DNA from: Myxococcales bacterium
GTDB lineage: Bacteria > Myxococcota > UBA727 > VGSZ01
NCBI GenBank assembly: GCA_023248635.1
Contig: JAHFED010000054.1
Location: forward strand, 1-43,946
Direction: 5' to 3'
DNA: 43,946 nt
A program made the position numbers and the translations under genes. The notes below the pieces were generated by a model. The model saw only the letters and a program-made list of their open reading frames with translations. It was not told the DNA's origin and ran no database searches. Numbering within the stretch: position 1 is the stretch's first letter; the number at the start of each line of letters is the position of its first letter. Below, piece by piece: positions 9,371 through 18,062 of the stretch.

Positions 9371-9397
9371 CGCAGCGCGGAATCCAGGGGCGCTGCG
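9371..9397 (+). terminator. Hairpin after the biotin carboxylase gene
   Basis: CGCAGCGC (9371-9378) pairs with GCGCTGCG (9390-9397), extended by flanking GGCCGC/GGCC sequence. It sits 25 bases after the accC stop and before the FHA gene. There is no T-run, so termination is uncertain. Confidence 0.4.
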
Positions 9398-9460
9398 GCC
9401 TGCGGCCCCGCGCGCCGAATCCGCCACAAACCGTTCGCAGGGGGACTAGAGTCGGTGAGC

Positions 9461-10021
9461 ATGAGCGGCGGGCACAAAACGGTTCACGACTACGTCACGA
9501 CGGTGAAGTCGATGACGCCGGAGGCCTTTGCCAGCCGCTACCCTCATCCCTTCCTCTTTGGCCGCGAGGTGCTCGAGGAGGAATTCCGCTTCAGCACCGT
9601 GGTGACCGACGAGAAATTCCTCAGCGAGATCCGCGAAGGCAGCGCGCCCTCGTCGCCGGACGAGATTTTTCGCATTCGCCAGTGGGTCATCTCGGTGCGC
9701 AAAGCCGCCGAGGCGCCGTCGCAGGATCGGGTCTTTCTGGGTCGCAGCGAGACCAACGACATCTGCGTGCCCCACAAGACCGTGTCCAAGCTCCACGCCT
9801 ACTTTCAGCGCGATCCGCAGCCGCTGAAGTGGTCCATCGTCGACACCGGCTCGGCCAATGGCACCAAGCACAACGGCAACCGTGCTCCGCCGCGGGCCAA
9901 GGTGGAAATCCTCGACGGCGACACCCTGGTGTTTGGTCGCTGCGTCTTTCAATGGATGAGCGCGCGCAGCCTCTATGAGCGGGTGCTCGTGCTGAATCCG
10001 GACGCCGCCGGCCGCGCCTGA
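9461..10021 (+). CDS. FHA-domain phosphothreonine-binding protein
   Basis: A 186-residue soluble protein. The C-terminal half is a forkhead-associated domain with the three binding motifs in order: LGRS (about residue 90), SKLHA and SANGT. FHA domains bind phosphothreonine peptides. The N-terminal ~75 residues are not recognised. The start is ATG 9461; GTG at 9455 is also possible and has an AGGGGG run 10 bases upstream. The stop is 9 bases before the next gene, so the two are probably co-transcribed. With two Hanks kinases in the window (5988, 36360), a role in their signalling is likely but inferred. Confidence 0.85.
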   Translation: MSGGHKTVHDYVTTVKSMTPEAFASRYPHPFLFGREVLEEEFRFSTVVTDEKFLSEIREGSAPSSPDEIFRIRQWVISVRKAAEAPSQDRVFLGRSETNDICVPHKTVSKLHAYFQRDPQPLKWSIVDTGSANGTKHNGNRAPPRAKVEILDGDTLVFGRCVFQWMSARSLYERVLVLNPDAAGRA

Positions 10022-10030
10022 GCTCTGAGC

Positions 10031-10978
10031 GTGGCCCCATGGCTCGCCTGGCTCCTGATCGCTGCCCCCGTGCCGCCGGCGACGACGAGCGCTTTGCCCG
10101 CACCAGCTCCGACGACGGTTTTGCCAGCCCCCCCGACCACAATGATCCGCGTGCCGGCGGGATCTTTCTGGCGCGGCAGCGACGACGCCCGCCGGCCTGA
10201 TGAAGCTCCCCGTCATCGCGTGCAGCTGAGCGCTTTCGAGCTCGACGAAACGCTGGTGACCATCGCCGACTACCGCGCCTTCGTCGACGCCACCGGCCAC
10301 CGCACCTCGGCCGAGCGCTTCGGCTACGCCCTGGTCGCGGTCGAGGGGATGAAGGATTGGGCCTGGCAACGCGCAGCGCACGCGAGCTGGCGACGTCCTT
10401 TTGGCGACCTCATGGAGTACGCCGTCAGCGACGATCTGCCCGCCACCGCCGTGGGCCACGACGACGCCAACGCCTACTGCCACTTCTTGGGCAAGCGCCT
10501 GCCCACGGAGGCCGAGTGGGAATACGCCATGCGCGCTGGCAGCAGCGATCGCTACCCCTGGGGACCGACGCCGCGCCGCCCCGACGGCCGCTACGGCCTC
10601 AACCACTGGCAGGGCCCCGCCGAGGGTGAGGAGCACAGCAAGAACCTTCTCGACGACGGCTTTGCGTATTTGTCCCCCGTGCGCGCGTTTCCGCCCAACG
10701 CCTGGGGCTTTTACGACCCCGTGGGCAACGTCTGGCAGCTGGTGGCCGACTGGTACGCCCCCGACACCTACAAGAGAGCCGCAGCCGCCGGCGTCGTCGT
10801 CGACCCCCAGGGTCCCCGCTTCGGAAAAAAGAGGGTCACCCGCGGTGGCTCCTGGTGGTGCAGCGCGCGCACCTGCTCCGGCTTTGGGCTGCAGTACCGT
10901 GGCAAGAACGTGCCCGACGCGCCCTTCAACAACGTCGGCTTCCGCTGCGCCCGCAGCATCGCCCACGACAAACCATGA
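10031..10978 (+). CDS. Formylglycine-generating-enzyme (SUMF1) family exported protein
   Basis: A 315-residue protein with a GTG start and signal-peptide-like N-terminus (MAPWLAWLLIAAPVPPATTSA), then an FGE-sulfatase domain: IRVPAGSFWRGSD, DETLVTIADYRAFVDATG, RLPTEAEWEYA, NVWQLVADWY and RGGSWWC. Known FGEs oxidise a sulfatase cysteine to formylglycine using two cysteines spaced C-x4-C; here RGGSWWCSARTC keeps that pair. The later NVGFRCAR ends the domain normally. It lies 9 bases after the FHA gene. The alkaline-phosphatase-superfamily enzymes in this window lack the CxPxR substrate motif, so its target is unknown. FGE-like domains also occur as non-enzymatic binding modules. Confidence 0.85.
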   Translation: MAPWLAWLLIAAPVPPATTSALPAPAPTTVLPAPPTTMIRVPAGSFWRGSDDARRPDEAPRHRVQLSAFELDETLVTIADYRAFVDATGHRTSAERFGYALVAVEGMKDWAWQRAAHASWRRPFGDLMEYAVSDDLPATAVGHDDANAYCHFLGKRLPTEAEWEYAMRAGSSDRYPWGPTPRRPDGRYGLNHWQGPAEGEEHSKNLLDDGFAYLSPVRAFPPNAWGFYDPVGNVWQLVADWYAPDTYKRAAAAGVVVDPQGPRFGKKRVTRGGSWWCSARTCSGFGLQYRGKNVPDAPFNNVGFRCARSIAHDKP

Positions 10979-11090
10979 GGGAGGCGCCCGCGCCTTGAAC
11001 CATCGCGCTTCAAGACGCGCCAGCGTCTTGAACAACCAAACCTCAAGATGGGCCGGCGTCCGAACGATCAGCACTTCACGACGCGGGCGC
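10979..11090. repeat. Degenerate 33-bp-period hairpin array after the FGE gene
   Basis: One perfect unit lies at 11011-11030 (CAAGACGC, GCCA loop, GCGTCTTG). Diverged units are at 10980-10995 (AGGCGC/GCGCCT), 11044-11063 (GCCG loop) and about 11077. The unit starts at 11011, 11044 and 11077 keep the 33-base period seen at 5781. The array begins 2-3 bases beyond the TGA stop of the FGE gene. Confidence 0.75.
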
Positions 11091-11175
11091 CCGGTGCTCC
11101 GGCGTCGCCGCTGTGTCGCCGGGGAGCGTCAAGCACTTTGCGTAGCCAGGTTCGCTGGGGCATCGACGTCGCCCC

Positions 11176-14100
11176 ATGAGCACCACGCCCACTCCCGATG
11201 GTGAACGCCGACCTTGGGCGTGGTCGCTGGGCGACATCGCAGCGCGCGCCACCGGCTTGCCCCGAATCGTCGCAGGGGCGGCGGCGTCGGCCACCCTCTT
11301 TCACGTGCTCTTCGTCGCCGGCGTCACCATCATCAAGTCGAGCACCAACGCGCTCTTTCTCTCGCGCGCTGATCCCACGCGGCTGCCGCTCCTCTACGCC
11401 GCCGTCGCCGTCGTTGTCACCTTGGCCACCACCGTGCTCGCGCGGCTGCTGTCCACGCGCCCCCTGCGCCAGCTGCAGATCGAGGCGACCAGCGGTGGAG
11501 CCGTGTTGGTGTTGCTGGCTTGTGTGTGGGTGCAGCTCGGCGGTGCGTCGGCGACGGCGGCGGCCTACGTGATCGGCGAGGCCACCGCCACCTGCGCCTC
11601 GGTGCTCTTTTGGTCGAGGATCATGGCCGGCTTCACCAGCCGCGATCAGAAGCGCGTCGTCGGGCTCGTGGCAGGCGGCGGCATGCTGGGGGCTGCCTTG
11701 GGTGGGGTGTTGGTGCGCGTCGTCGTCGGCAGCACCGGCGTCGTTGCTCCCCTGGTCTTTGCTGCCTTGCTGTGGATCGTGGCGCTGCCCCTGCTGAACA
11801 ACGTGCGGGAGCGCTCGAGCCCCGCCGACGTCGACCTCAGCGATGCCCACCGCAGCGGCGGCATGCGAAATGCGCTGCGCTATCTGCTGGCCCGCGGCTA
11901 TCCGCGCGTGGTGGCGCTCTTGGTCGTGCTCTTGGCCGCCACTGGGGCTGCCTCGGACTTCGTCTTTCGCGCGGCCGCCGCCCGCTCAGCGTCTGAGACC
12001 GACATGGCCGGGCTCTTTGGCATGCTCAACGCCGTCGTCGGCGTCGTCGTCGTCGTGCTGCAGGTCGGACTTACTGCGCGTTTTCTGCAACGGCTCGGTG
12101 TGTTCGTCTTTGCTGCCGTGGTGCCGGGGCTGCTGCTGCTGCTGGCCCTGGCCCATGCGGTCCTTGAGCACGTCGACGTCGCGGTCGCTTTCTGGCTGTT
12201 GGTGACGCTGAAAGGCGTCGAGATGGCCGGGGCCTACTCCCTGCATCCCGCCGTCGTCGCGCTGCTCTACAACCCCATGCCCCCCGAGGTGCGCGCCCAG
12301 GCCCGCACCCTCATCGATGGCGCGATCAAGAAAAGCGGCGCCGCCGTCGCCGGCCTGGTGCTGGGACTGCTCGCGGTGCAGGGTGCAGTGAGTGTGTGGA
12401 CCGTCGTCGTCGCCGCAGGCCTCACGCTCTTGCTGCTGCCCGTGTTGCGCTCTCACTATGTGGCTGCGTTGGGGGTGCGCTTGAGCGCGCCGCGGGCGAA
12501 GAAGCGACCGCTGGGCATCGATCCGGCCGATCGAACCACGCGCGAGGCCCTGGAAAAGGGTCTGATCTCCGACGACGCCGACGACGTCTTGCGGGCCCTG
12601 GAGGCCTTGGGGGCCCACTACGCGCTGCAGGATGCGTTGCTGCTGCGGCTGCTCGAGCACCCCGCTGAACGTGTGCGCACTGCTGCTCTGGCGCGGGTGC
12701 CGGCCCGCCCAGACCGGGTGCTTGCTGCGCGCTTGCTCGTCATCGCCCTCACTCCGGGCGCCCGTCGACCGCGCGCTGAGGCAGTGCGCGCCCTGGCCCG
12801 CGTGCAACCCGATCGTGCCGCCGACGTCGTGCTGGGTTTTCTCGAGGACGACGAGCCTGGCGTCGTCTGCGCGGCCCTCGAGGTGGTCCTGCGTTCCCGC
12901 GGTGGGGACCCGCGCGCGCGCGCGCGCCTCGAAGCGCTGCTCTCGCAGGTCGCCGGCTTGCCCTTGCCTTGGCGTCGGGAGCTGGCGCGCTTGCTTGGCG
13001 CCTTGCAGAAGTCCCGCTACCAGCCGGCCCTGGCGCTGTTGATCGACGACGTCGACGACACCGTGCGCACCCTCGCCATCGATGCCGCCGCCAAAGACGG
13101 CGATCCAGCTCACGTCGAGCACCTGGTGCGCCGCCTCGACGACCGCCGCACCCGCGCGGCAGTGGCCCAGGCTTTGGAACGCTTTGGCGACAAAGCCGTG
13201 CCCGCCCTGTCTCGCGCCCTCGACGACGTCACTCTGCCCCTCGGTGTCAGGGTGCATGTGCCGCGTCTGCTCCAGCGCGTGGGCAGTGAGAGCGCGGCCC
13301 ACGCGCTGCTCTTCTCGAACACCAAGGACAACGCGTTCTTGCAGGCCCGCATCGCCGGAGCGCTGTCGGCCATCGTCGCCACCAGCGCGGCTCCCGGTCG
13401 CACGGTCATCGTCGTCGACAAGAAGCGCACCGACGAAGCCATCGGCCGCCGCTTGATCGGCTACGCCGCCTACGACGACGCCCTCAAGGATCTCACGGCC
13501 GGCGGTGGCAGCATGGGTGGCATCTCCTTGGACGACGACGACGGCCGCGCGCTGCGGACCCTGTGTCATGTGGTCGATGTGCGTCGACGTCAGAACCTCG
13601 GCATCGCTCTGGATTTGCTCGGCTTGCACCGCGGTCAGGAGCCGATGGCCCGCGTGCGCCAGGGGCTCTTTCACGGCGGGCGCCAGGCGCGCCTCGACGC
13701 CATCGAGCTGCTCGACGCTGCCTTGACCGCCGACCCGCTGCGCTCGGACTTTCTCTCGCTGCTCGACGTCAGCGAGTCCGAGCGGCCGGTGACCCGCGTG
13801 CATGCCCGCGCCTTTCGCTTGACGGCGTCGAAGGACCCCCTCATTCGGGGCGTCGCTCGGGTCGTGATGCGCCGATTGGGCGGGCCTGCTCAGGCCACCA
13901 GCCCTGGATTGCCGGGGACCGTCGAGCTGCAAGGGGAAGACATGGCCGACGACCTCGTGGAACGCCTGTTCATACTCGAAGACGTCGACCTCTTCGCCGG
14001 TCTCATCTTCGACGACCTGCTCGCCATCGCTGCCATCTCTTCGGAGCGCACCGTCGAACGCGGCGGGCTGCTCTACCAAGAGGGCGACGCCGGCACGGAG

Positions 14101-14376
14101 CTCTTCGTCATCGTCGACGGCGTGGTCGAGCTCACGCGCCAGGGCGCCCTGGTGATGACCTTGAGGGCCGGCGAGAGCGCGGGGCAGGTGAGCTTCCTCG
14201 ACAAGGGGCCACGGCCCGTCACCGCGCGCGTGTCGGACAAGAGCGCCGCGCGCTTTCTCGTCGTCGAACGCGACGCCTTCGTCGATCTCATGTCCGATCG
14301 CGCCAGCCTGATGCACGCCTTTCTCGACGTCCTGGCCAGCCGCCTGCGCACCCTGATTGAAAAGACGGGTGGCTGA
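11176..14376 (+). CDS. Fused Npt/MFS-like transporter, HEAT repeats and cyclic-nucleotide-binding domain
   Basis: A 1066-residue membrane protein. Residues ~25-430 are a multi-span transporter domain resembling the ATP/ADP-translocase-like (Npt) branch of MFS proteins (VTIIKSSTNALFLSR near the first helix, FWSRIMAGF, GAALGGVLVRVVVG). Residues ~440-900 are Ala/Leu/Arg-rich helical repeats of HEAT type (VRTAALARV, VRTLAIDAAAKDGD). Residues ~935-1066 form a cNMP-binding domain (VERGGLLYQEGDAGTELFVIVDGVVEL, then PRPVTARVSDKSAARFLVV). This order implies transport gated by a cyclic nucleotide or by protein contacts; that is inference. The transported substrate is unknown. The TGA stop is 120 bases before an MshEN gene. 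Confidence 0.8.
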   Translation: MSTTPTPDGERRPWAWSLGDIAARATGLPRIVAGAAASATLFHVLFVAGVTIIKSSTNALFLSRADPTRLPLLYAAVAVVVTLATTVLARLLSTRPLRQLQIEATSGGAVLVLLACVWVQLGGASATAAAYVIGEATATCASVLFWSRIMAGFTSRDQKRVVGLVAGGGMLGAALGGVLVRVVVGSTGVVAPLVFAALLWIVALPLLNNVRERSSPADVDLSDAHRSGGMRNALRYLLARGYPRVVALLVVLLAATGAASDFVFRAAAARSASETDMAGLFGMLNAVVGVVVVVLQVGLTARFLQRLGVFVFAAVVPGLLLLLALAHAVLEHVDVAVAFWLLVTLKGVEMAGAYSLHPAVVALLYNPMPPEVRAQARTLIDGAIKKSGAAVAGLVLGLLAVQGAVSVWTVVVAAGLTLLLLPVLRSHYVAALGVRLSAPRAKKRPLGIDPADRTTREALEKGLISDDADDVLRALEALGAHYALQDALLLRLLEHPAERVRTAALARVPARPDRVLAARLLVIALTPGARRPRAEAVRALARVQPDRAADVVLGFLEDDEPGVVCAALEVVLRSRGGDPRARARLEALLSQVAGLPLPWRRELARLLGALQKSRYQPALALLIDDVDDTVRTLAIDAAAKDGDPAHVEHLVRRLDDRRTRAAVAQALERFGDKAVPALSRALDDVTLPLGVRVHVPRLLQRVGSESAAHALLFSNTKDNAFLQARIAGALSAIVATSAAPGRTVIVVDKKRTDEAIGRRLIGYAAYDDALKDLTAGGGSMGGISLDDDDGRALRTLCHVVDVRRRQNLGIALDLLGLHRGQEPMARVRQGLFHGGRQARLDAIELLDAALTADPLRSDFLSLLDVSESERPVTRVHARAFRLTASKDPLIRGVARVVMRRLGGPAQATSPGLPGTVELQGEDMADDLVERLFILEDVDLFAGLIFDDLLAIAAISSERTVERGGLLYQEGDAGTELFVIVDGVVELTRQGALVMTLRAGESAGQVSFLDKGPRPVTARVSDKSAARFLVVERDAFVDLMSDRASLMHAFLDVLASRLRTLIEKTGG

Positions 14377-14496
14377 GCATCCCGTTCCTGGTCGCTTTGG
14401 GTGCCCGCTCGCTGACGCGGAAGCGAGCTGGCACAGACAGGCCACCCGCGCGAGCAGTGGGTTTCCTCCGGCTGGCGTTTCTCGGTAGGAGCAGGG

Positions 14497-15408
14497 ATGT
14501 TGAAGAAGCGACTGGGCGAGCTCCTGATAGAGCGCAACCTCATCGATGCAGACCAGCTGAACGCTGCGCTGGCCCACCAACGACAGTGGGGCATGCGCCT
14601 GGGAACGGCCTTGGTGGCCAAGGGCTTCGTCGCCGAAGGAACCCTCACCCGCGTGCTCTCGGAGTCGCTGGGCTTTCCCATGGTCGATCTGGCCAAGGTC
14701 GTCGTCGATCAAAAGGCCCTGGCCCTCGTACCCCGCCGCACCTGCGAGGCCCACGCCGTGCTGCCACTGGCCGTCAAGGAGCAAGAGAAGGGGCGCAAGG
14801 TCTTGCTGCTGGCCATGGCCGATCCGCTCAACGCCGCCGTCGTCGACGAGATCAGCTTCACCACCGACAGCATCGTCAAGCCCGCCATCGCGCAGATTTC
14901 CTCGCTCGAGCAAGCAGTTCGCCGCTACTACCTGGGGCAACGCGTCGACATCGCACCACTGAACTTTGACTCCAAGGGTGCGCCCTCCTTCCTCTCTGAT
15001 GGCGACGAGCCGATGACCATCACGGGCCGCGGAGCCGACGGCGATCGCGTCGTCGTCGGGCGGGAGGCCGTCGGCGCTGTCGAAGCCCGGGGCATCGATC
15101 TCGGACCCCCCGAAGACACCGAGCCATCGCTGGCCCTGGCTCCGCACCCCCTGCCCATCGATTTTCTCGGGCAGGGGACCGGCGTCTTCGCCATGCCGGC
15201 AAGCAGCGCGCCCCTGGAGATCGTGCGCGCCACCCACACCGCCGAAGGAGCTGCCGTCGACGACCTGCTCTCGATCTCCCGCGCCGCCGACACCGAGCAA
15301 ATCGAAGCGCTGGAGAAGAAATTCTGGGCGCTCATTCGGGTGCTCGCGCGCCGCGGCCTGGTCACCAAAGAGGAATTTCTCGCCGAGCTTCGCGCCGGCG
15401 ACGACTGA
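14497..15408 (+). CDS. Stand-alone MshEN (GspE/PilB N-terminal) domain protein
   Basis: A 303-residue protein with AGGAG upstream of the ATG. Residues 1-155 match the N-terminal domain of type II secretion/type IV pilus ATPases (LGELLIERNLIDADQLNAAL, RLGTALVAKGFV, LLLAMADPLNAAVVDEI, SLEQAVRRYY). In MshE/PilB relatives this domain can bind cyclic di-GMP. No Walker A/B ATPase domain follows; the remaining 150 residues are acidic and of low complexity, ending in a short helix (FWALIRVLARRGLVTKEEFLAEL). It probably acts as a regulator or receptor rather than a motor. It follows the cNMP-domain transporter in the same direction. Its stop codon's last base begins repeat copy B. Confidence 0.82.
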   Translation: MLKKRLGELLIERNLIDADQLNAALAHQRQWGMRLGTALVAKGFVAEGTLTRVLSESLGFPMVDLAKVVVDQKALALVPRRTCEAHAVLPLAVKEQEKGRKVLLLAMADPLNAAVVDEISFTTDSIVKPAIAQISSLEQAVRRYYLGQRVDIAPLNFDSKGAPSFLSDGDEPMTITGRGADGDRVVVGREAVGAVEARGIDLGPPEDTEPSLALAPHPLPIDFLGQGTGVFAMPASSAPLEIVRATHTAEGAAVDDLLSISRAADTEQIEALEKKFWALIRVLARRGLVTKEEFLAELRAGDD

Positions 15409-15615
15409 TCCCCGATCTCGCTGAACTTCGACCGCGGAGCGGTCTCGTTCATCGCCGTCGGGGATGCTCTTCTGGGAGGTCTGGTGCAGACCTCCCCCCG
15501 CGCCGGCGGAGCCGGACGCGGGGCCCAACTCCGCGTTCCGCGGGCGCGCTTCACGCGCATCATCCCCCGTCTTTCCCATCTCGGAACGCGGTCGAACATC
15601 AAGCGGACGCGGGAT
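15408..15615 (+). repeat. Interspersed ~210-bp hairpin repeat, copy B
   Basis: Complete 208-base copy, bounded by ATCCC at the start and GGGAT at the end. It carries the GACCGC/GCGGTC, GGGAGGTCTG/CAGACCTCCC and CCGGC/GCCGG hairpins, then CCGCGTTCC paired at distance with GGAACGCGG. It lacks six bases (CCCACC-type) present in copies C and D. The first A is the last base of the preceding TGA (15406-15408). Confidence 0.92.
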
Positions 15616-15692
15616 GACAAAAAACGCAGGGCTACTTGAAGCGGTTGGGCTCAGAGATCGTAAACGCGCACCGGTCCCCCGCCATTGATGAT

Positions 15693-17993
15693 CTACGTCG
15701 TGAGCGCCGTTGAAGGCGTCAGGGTCACGATCACCGACTTCGAGGTTGGTGTGTGGCTCTCGCGGGCGCGGCTCTCGAGGGGCACGAGCGGGTTGAGCTC
15801 GGGGAAATAGCCAGCGACGCAGCCAGGCGGGATGTCGTAGGCGACGACGGCGAAGTTTTTCACCGTGCGGACCTGGCCAAGATGATGGCTGTTGACGTCG
15901 ACGCGCTCGCCTTCTTTCAGTGCTCGGTTTTGCAGATCCTGGGCACTGACGAGCAGGATGTCGCGCCGGTCGTAGATACCGCGGTAGCGATCGCTCCCCT
16001 CGTAGATGGTGGTGTTGAACTGATCGTGAGAGCGCATGGTCATCAGCAGGAGCTCACCTGGGCGCAGCTGCCAGCGGGGGATGTCGACGACGCTGAGCTC
16101 GGCCTTGCCCGACGACGTTTTCCACTGGCGCTCGCGGGCGCTGTTGCGCAAGACGAAGCCGTCGACGTTCTCCTTCAGGCGCTGGTTGAAGGCCGTGAAG
16201 CCGGGGACGACGTCGGCGATGAGGTCGCGGATGCGGTCGTAATTCGCGGGCAGATCATCGAAGCGCACTTTGGCAAGGGCGCCGACGGTGGCGTGGGCCA
16301 TGCCGCAGACGATGGCGACCTCGGAAAGCAGGGTCGACGACGACGGCGGCAGCTTGCCTTCGCTCTTGTGCACCACACCCATGGAGTTTTCGACGGTGAC
16401 GAACTGGGGGTGCGCGCCCTGCAGATCGACCTCGCTGCGCCCGAGGCAGGGCAGAATCAGCGCATGCTCGCCGCAGGCCAGCTGGGTGCGGTTGAGCTTG
16501 GTGGCGATTTGCACCGTGAGCTTGGCCTTGCGCAGCGCCGCATCGACGCGGGGCGTGTCGGGCGCCGCCGCCACCAGGTTGCCGCCGAGGCCGACGAAGA
16601 CGCTGGCGTTGCCGGCTTCGAGGGCTTCGATGGCGTGCACCACGTCGAGCCCGTGCGGCCGGGGGCTGCAGATGCCGGTGGCGTCGTCGAGCGCGCGCAA
16701 GAAGGGTTCGGTCGGGAGCTCGACGATGCCCATGGTGCGGTCACCCTGCACGTTGCTGTGGCCGCGCACCGGACAAGCGCCCGCGCCAGGCCGTCCGATG
16801 TTCCCCCGCAGCAGCAGCAGGTTCACGATCTCTTTGACGTTGTCGACGCCGTTTTCGTGCTGGGTGATCCCCATGGCCCAGCAGGCGATCACGCGTTGGC
16901 TGCGGGCGTAAAGACGACCGAGCACCTCGATGTCGACGCGCGCAACGCCGCTTTGCTCGACGATGAGATCCCAGGACACCGCCTCGAGCGCCTGCAGGAA
17001 GCTCTCGAGCCCGAGGGTGTGCTCGGCGAGAAAAGCGCGGTCGAGGACCAAGCCACGGCTGCGGTCTTCGTCGACGACGACCTTCATGATCCCCTTGAGC
17101 AGGGCAACGTCGCCGTTGATCTTCACCTGTGCGTAGTGCGTGGCGATCTTGCTGCCGATGCCGATGACGCCGAGCCCGTGCTGGGGGTGAGCAAATTGCT
17201 CCAGAGCGCGCTCGCGCAGCGGATTGATGGCGACGATGGCGCACCCGCGGGCCGCCGCCTGCTGCAACGTCGACAACATGCGCGGATGATTGGTGCCCGG
17301 GTTCTGGCCGATGAGGAGGATGCAGTCGGCCTGCTCGAAGTCCTCGAGTGAAACGGTGCCCTTGCCCACGCCCAGGGTCGGCATCATGCCGCGGCCGCTC
17401 GATTCGTGGCACATGTTCGAGCAATCAGGGAGATTGTTTGTGCCGTAAGATCGCGCGAAAAGCTGATATAAGAATGCGGCCTCGTTGGAGGTGCGCCCCG
17501 ACGTGTAGAAGACGGCGTCGTCGGGTCTCGGGAGACTTTTCAGTGTATTTCCGATCAGCGAGAAGGCCTCGTTCCACGAGATGGGCTCGTAGTGCGCCTT
17601 TCCGGGTCGTCGCACCATCGGCTCGGTGAGGCGGCCCTGTTGCTCCAGCCAGTGATCCGATCGCAACCGCAGCTCCTCGACCGAGAAGCGGGCGAAGAAG
17701 GCGGCGTCGGCTTTGCGGGTGTCGGCTTCGTGGGCGATGGCCCGAGCGCCATTTTCGCAGAACTCGAAGACGGCCCGGGGACCGCTGGGATCGGGCCAGG
17801 CACAGCCGGGGCAGTCGAAGCCCTGGGCCTGGTTGACGTTGAGAAACACATGCAGGCCGCGCCTCAGGCCGCTGGTCTTGAGCGCATAGCGCAACGAGGA
17901 CACCACCGCCGCCGGTCCTGCCGCTGCCGGCGCGTAGGGGGGCTTCACCAGCCGAATCGGTGCGCTCAGGGCTCGGTCGTCGTCCGTGGCCAT
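15693..17993 (-). CDS. FdhF/YdeP-family molybdopterin oxidoreductase
   Basis: A 766-residue cytoplasmic protein of the formate-dehydrogenase-alpha/YdeP branch of molybdopterin enzymes. Its signature is GFDCPGCAWP (Cys61, Cys64), followed by the molybdopterin fold: YTSGRTSNEAAFLYQLFAR, NLPDCSNMCHESSG, GQNPGTNHPRML, VIACWAMGITQHENGVDNV, RGNIGRPGAGACPVRGHSNVQGDRTMG. The C-terminal cofactor domain has LLMTMRSHDQFNTTIYE. In E. coli the YdeP relative is linked to acid resistance, but its substrate is not established. The start at 17993 (MATDDDR) is preceded by AAAGG. It lies 61 bases downstream of the LtaS-like gene on the same strand. Confidence 0.88.
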   Translation of the reverse strand: MATDDDRALSAPIRLVKPPYAPAAAGPAAVVSSLRYALKTSGLRRGLHVFLNVNQAQGFDCPGCAWPDPSGPRAVFEFCENGARAIAHEADTRKADAAFFARFSVEELRLRSDHWLEQQGRLTEPMVRRPGKAHYEPISWNEAFSLIGNTLKSLPRPDDAVFYTSGRTSNEAAFLYQLFARSYGTNNLPDCSNMCHESSGRGMMPTLGVGKGTVSLEDFEQADCILLIGQNPGTNHPRMLSTLQQAAARGCAIVAINPLRERALEQFAHPQHGLGVIGIGSKIATHYAQVKINGDVALLKGIMKVVVDEDRSRGLVLDRAFLAEHTLGLESFLQALEAVSWDLIVEQSGVARVDIEVLGRLYARSQRVIACWAMGITQHENGVDNVKEIVNLLLLRGNIGRPGAGACPVRGHSNVQGDRTMGIVELPTEPFLRALDDATGICSPRPHGLDVVHAIEALEAGNASVFVGLGGNLVAAAPDTPRVDAALRKAKLTVQIATKLNRTQLACGEHALILPCLGRSEVDLQGAHPQFVTVENSMGVVHKSEGKLPPSSSTLLSEVAIVCGMAHATVGALAKVRFDDLPANYDRIRDLIADVVPGFTAFNQRLKENVDGFVLRNSARERQWKTSSGKAELSVVDIPRWQLRPGELLLMTMRSHDQFNTTIYEGSDRYRGIYDRRDILLVSAQDLQNRALKEGERVDVNSHHLGQVRTVKNFAVVAYDIPPGCVAGYFPELNPLVPLESRARESHTPTSKSVIVTLTPSTALTT

Positions 17994-18027
17994 GCCGCCT
18001 TTGTCGTCGAGGACGCCCCCTTCGGCA

Positions 18028-18062
18028 AGGGCCGCGTCTTGAACCATCACAACGTCAAGGTG
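18028..18062. repeat. Degenerate GCGTCTTGAAC-type unit at the LtaS-like gene's stop
   Basis: GCGTCTTGAACCATCACAAC followed by GTCAAGG matches the spacer of the 33-bp repeat family (TTGAAC-ATC-AAA-TTCAAG). The stop TGA of the minus-strand gene (18055-18057) is formed by the TTGA part of this unit. The hairpin itself is eroded. Confidence 0.55.

Noticed and set aside
11986-15579. Very long (1197-codon) minus-strand frame
   Set aside because: It lies opposite two well-supported plus-strand genes and arises from high-GC third-position bias.
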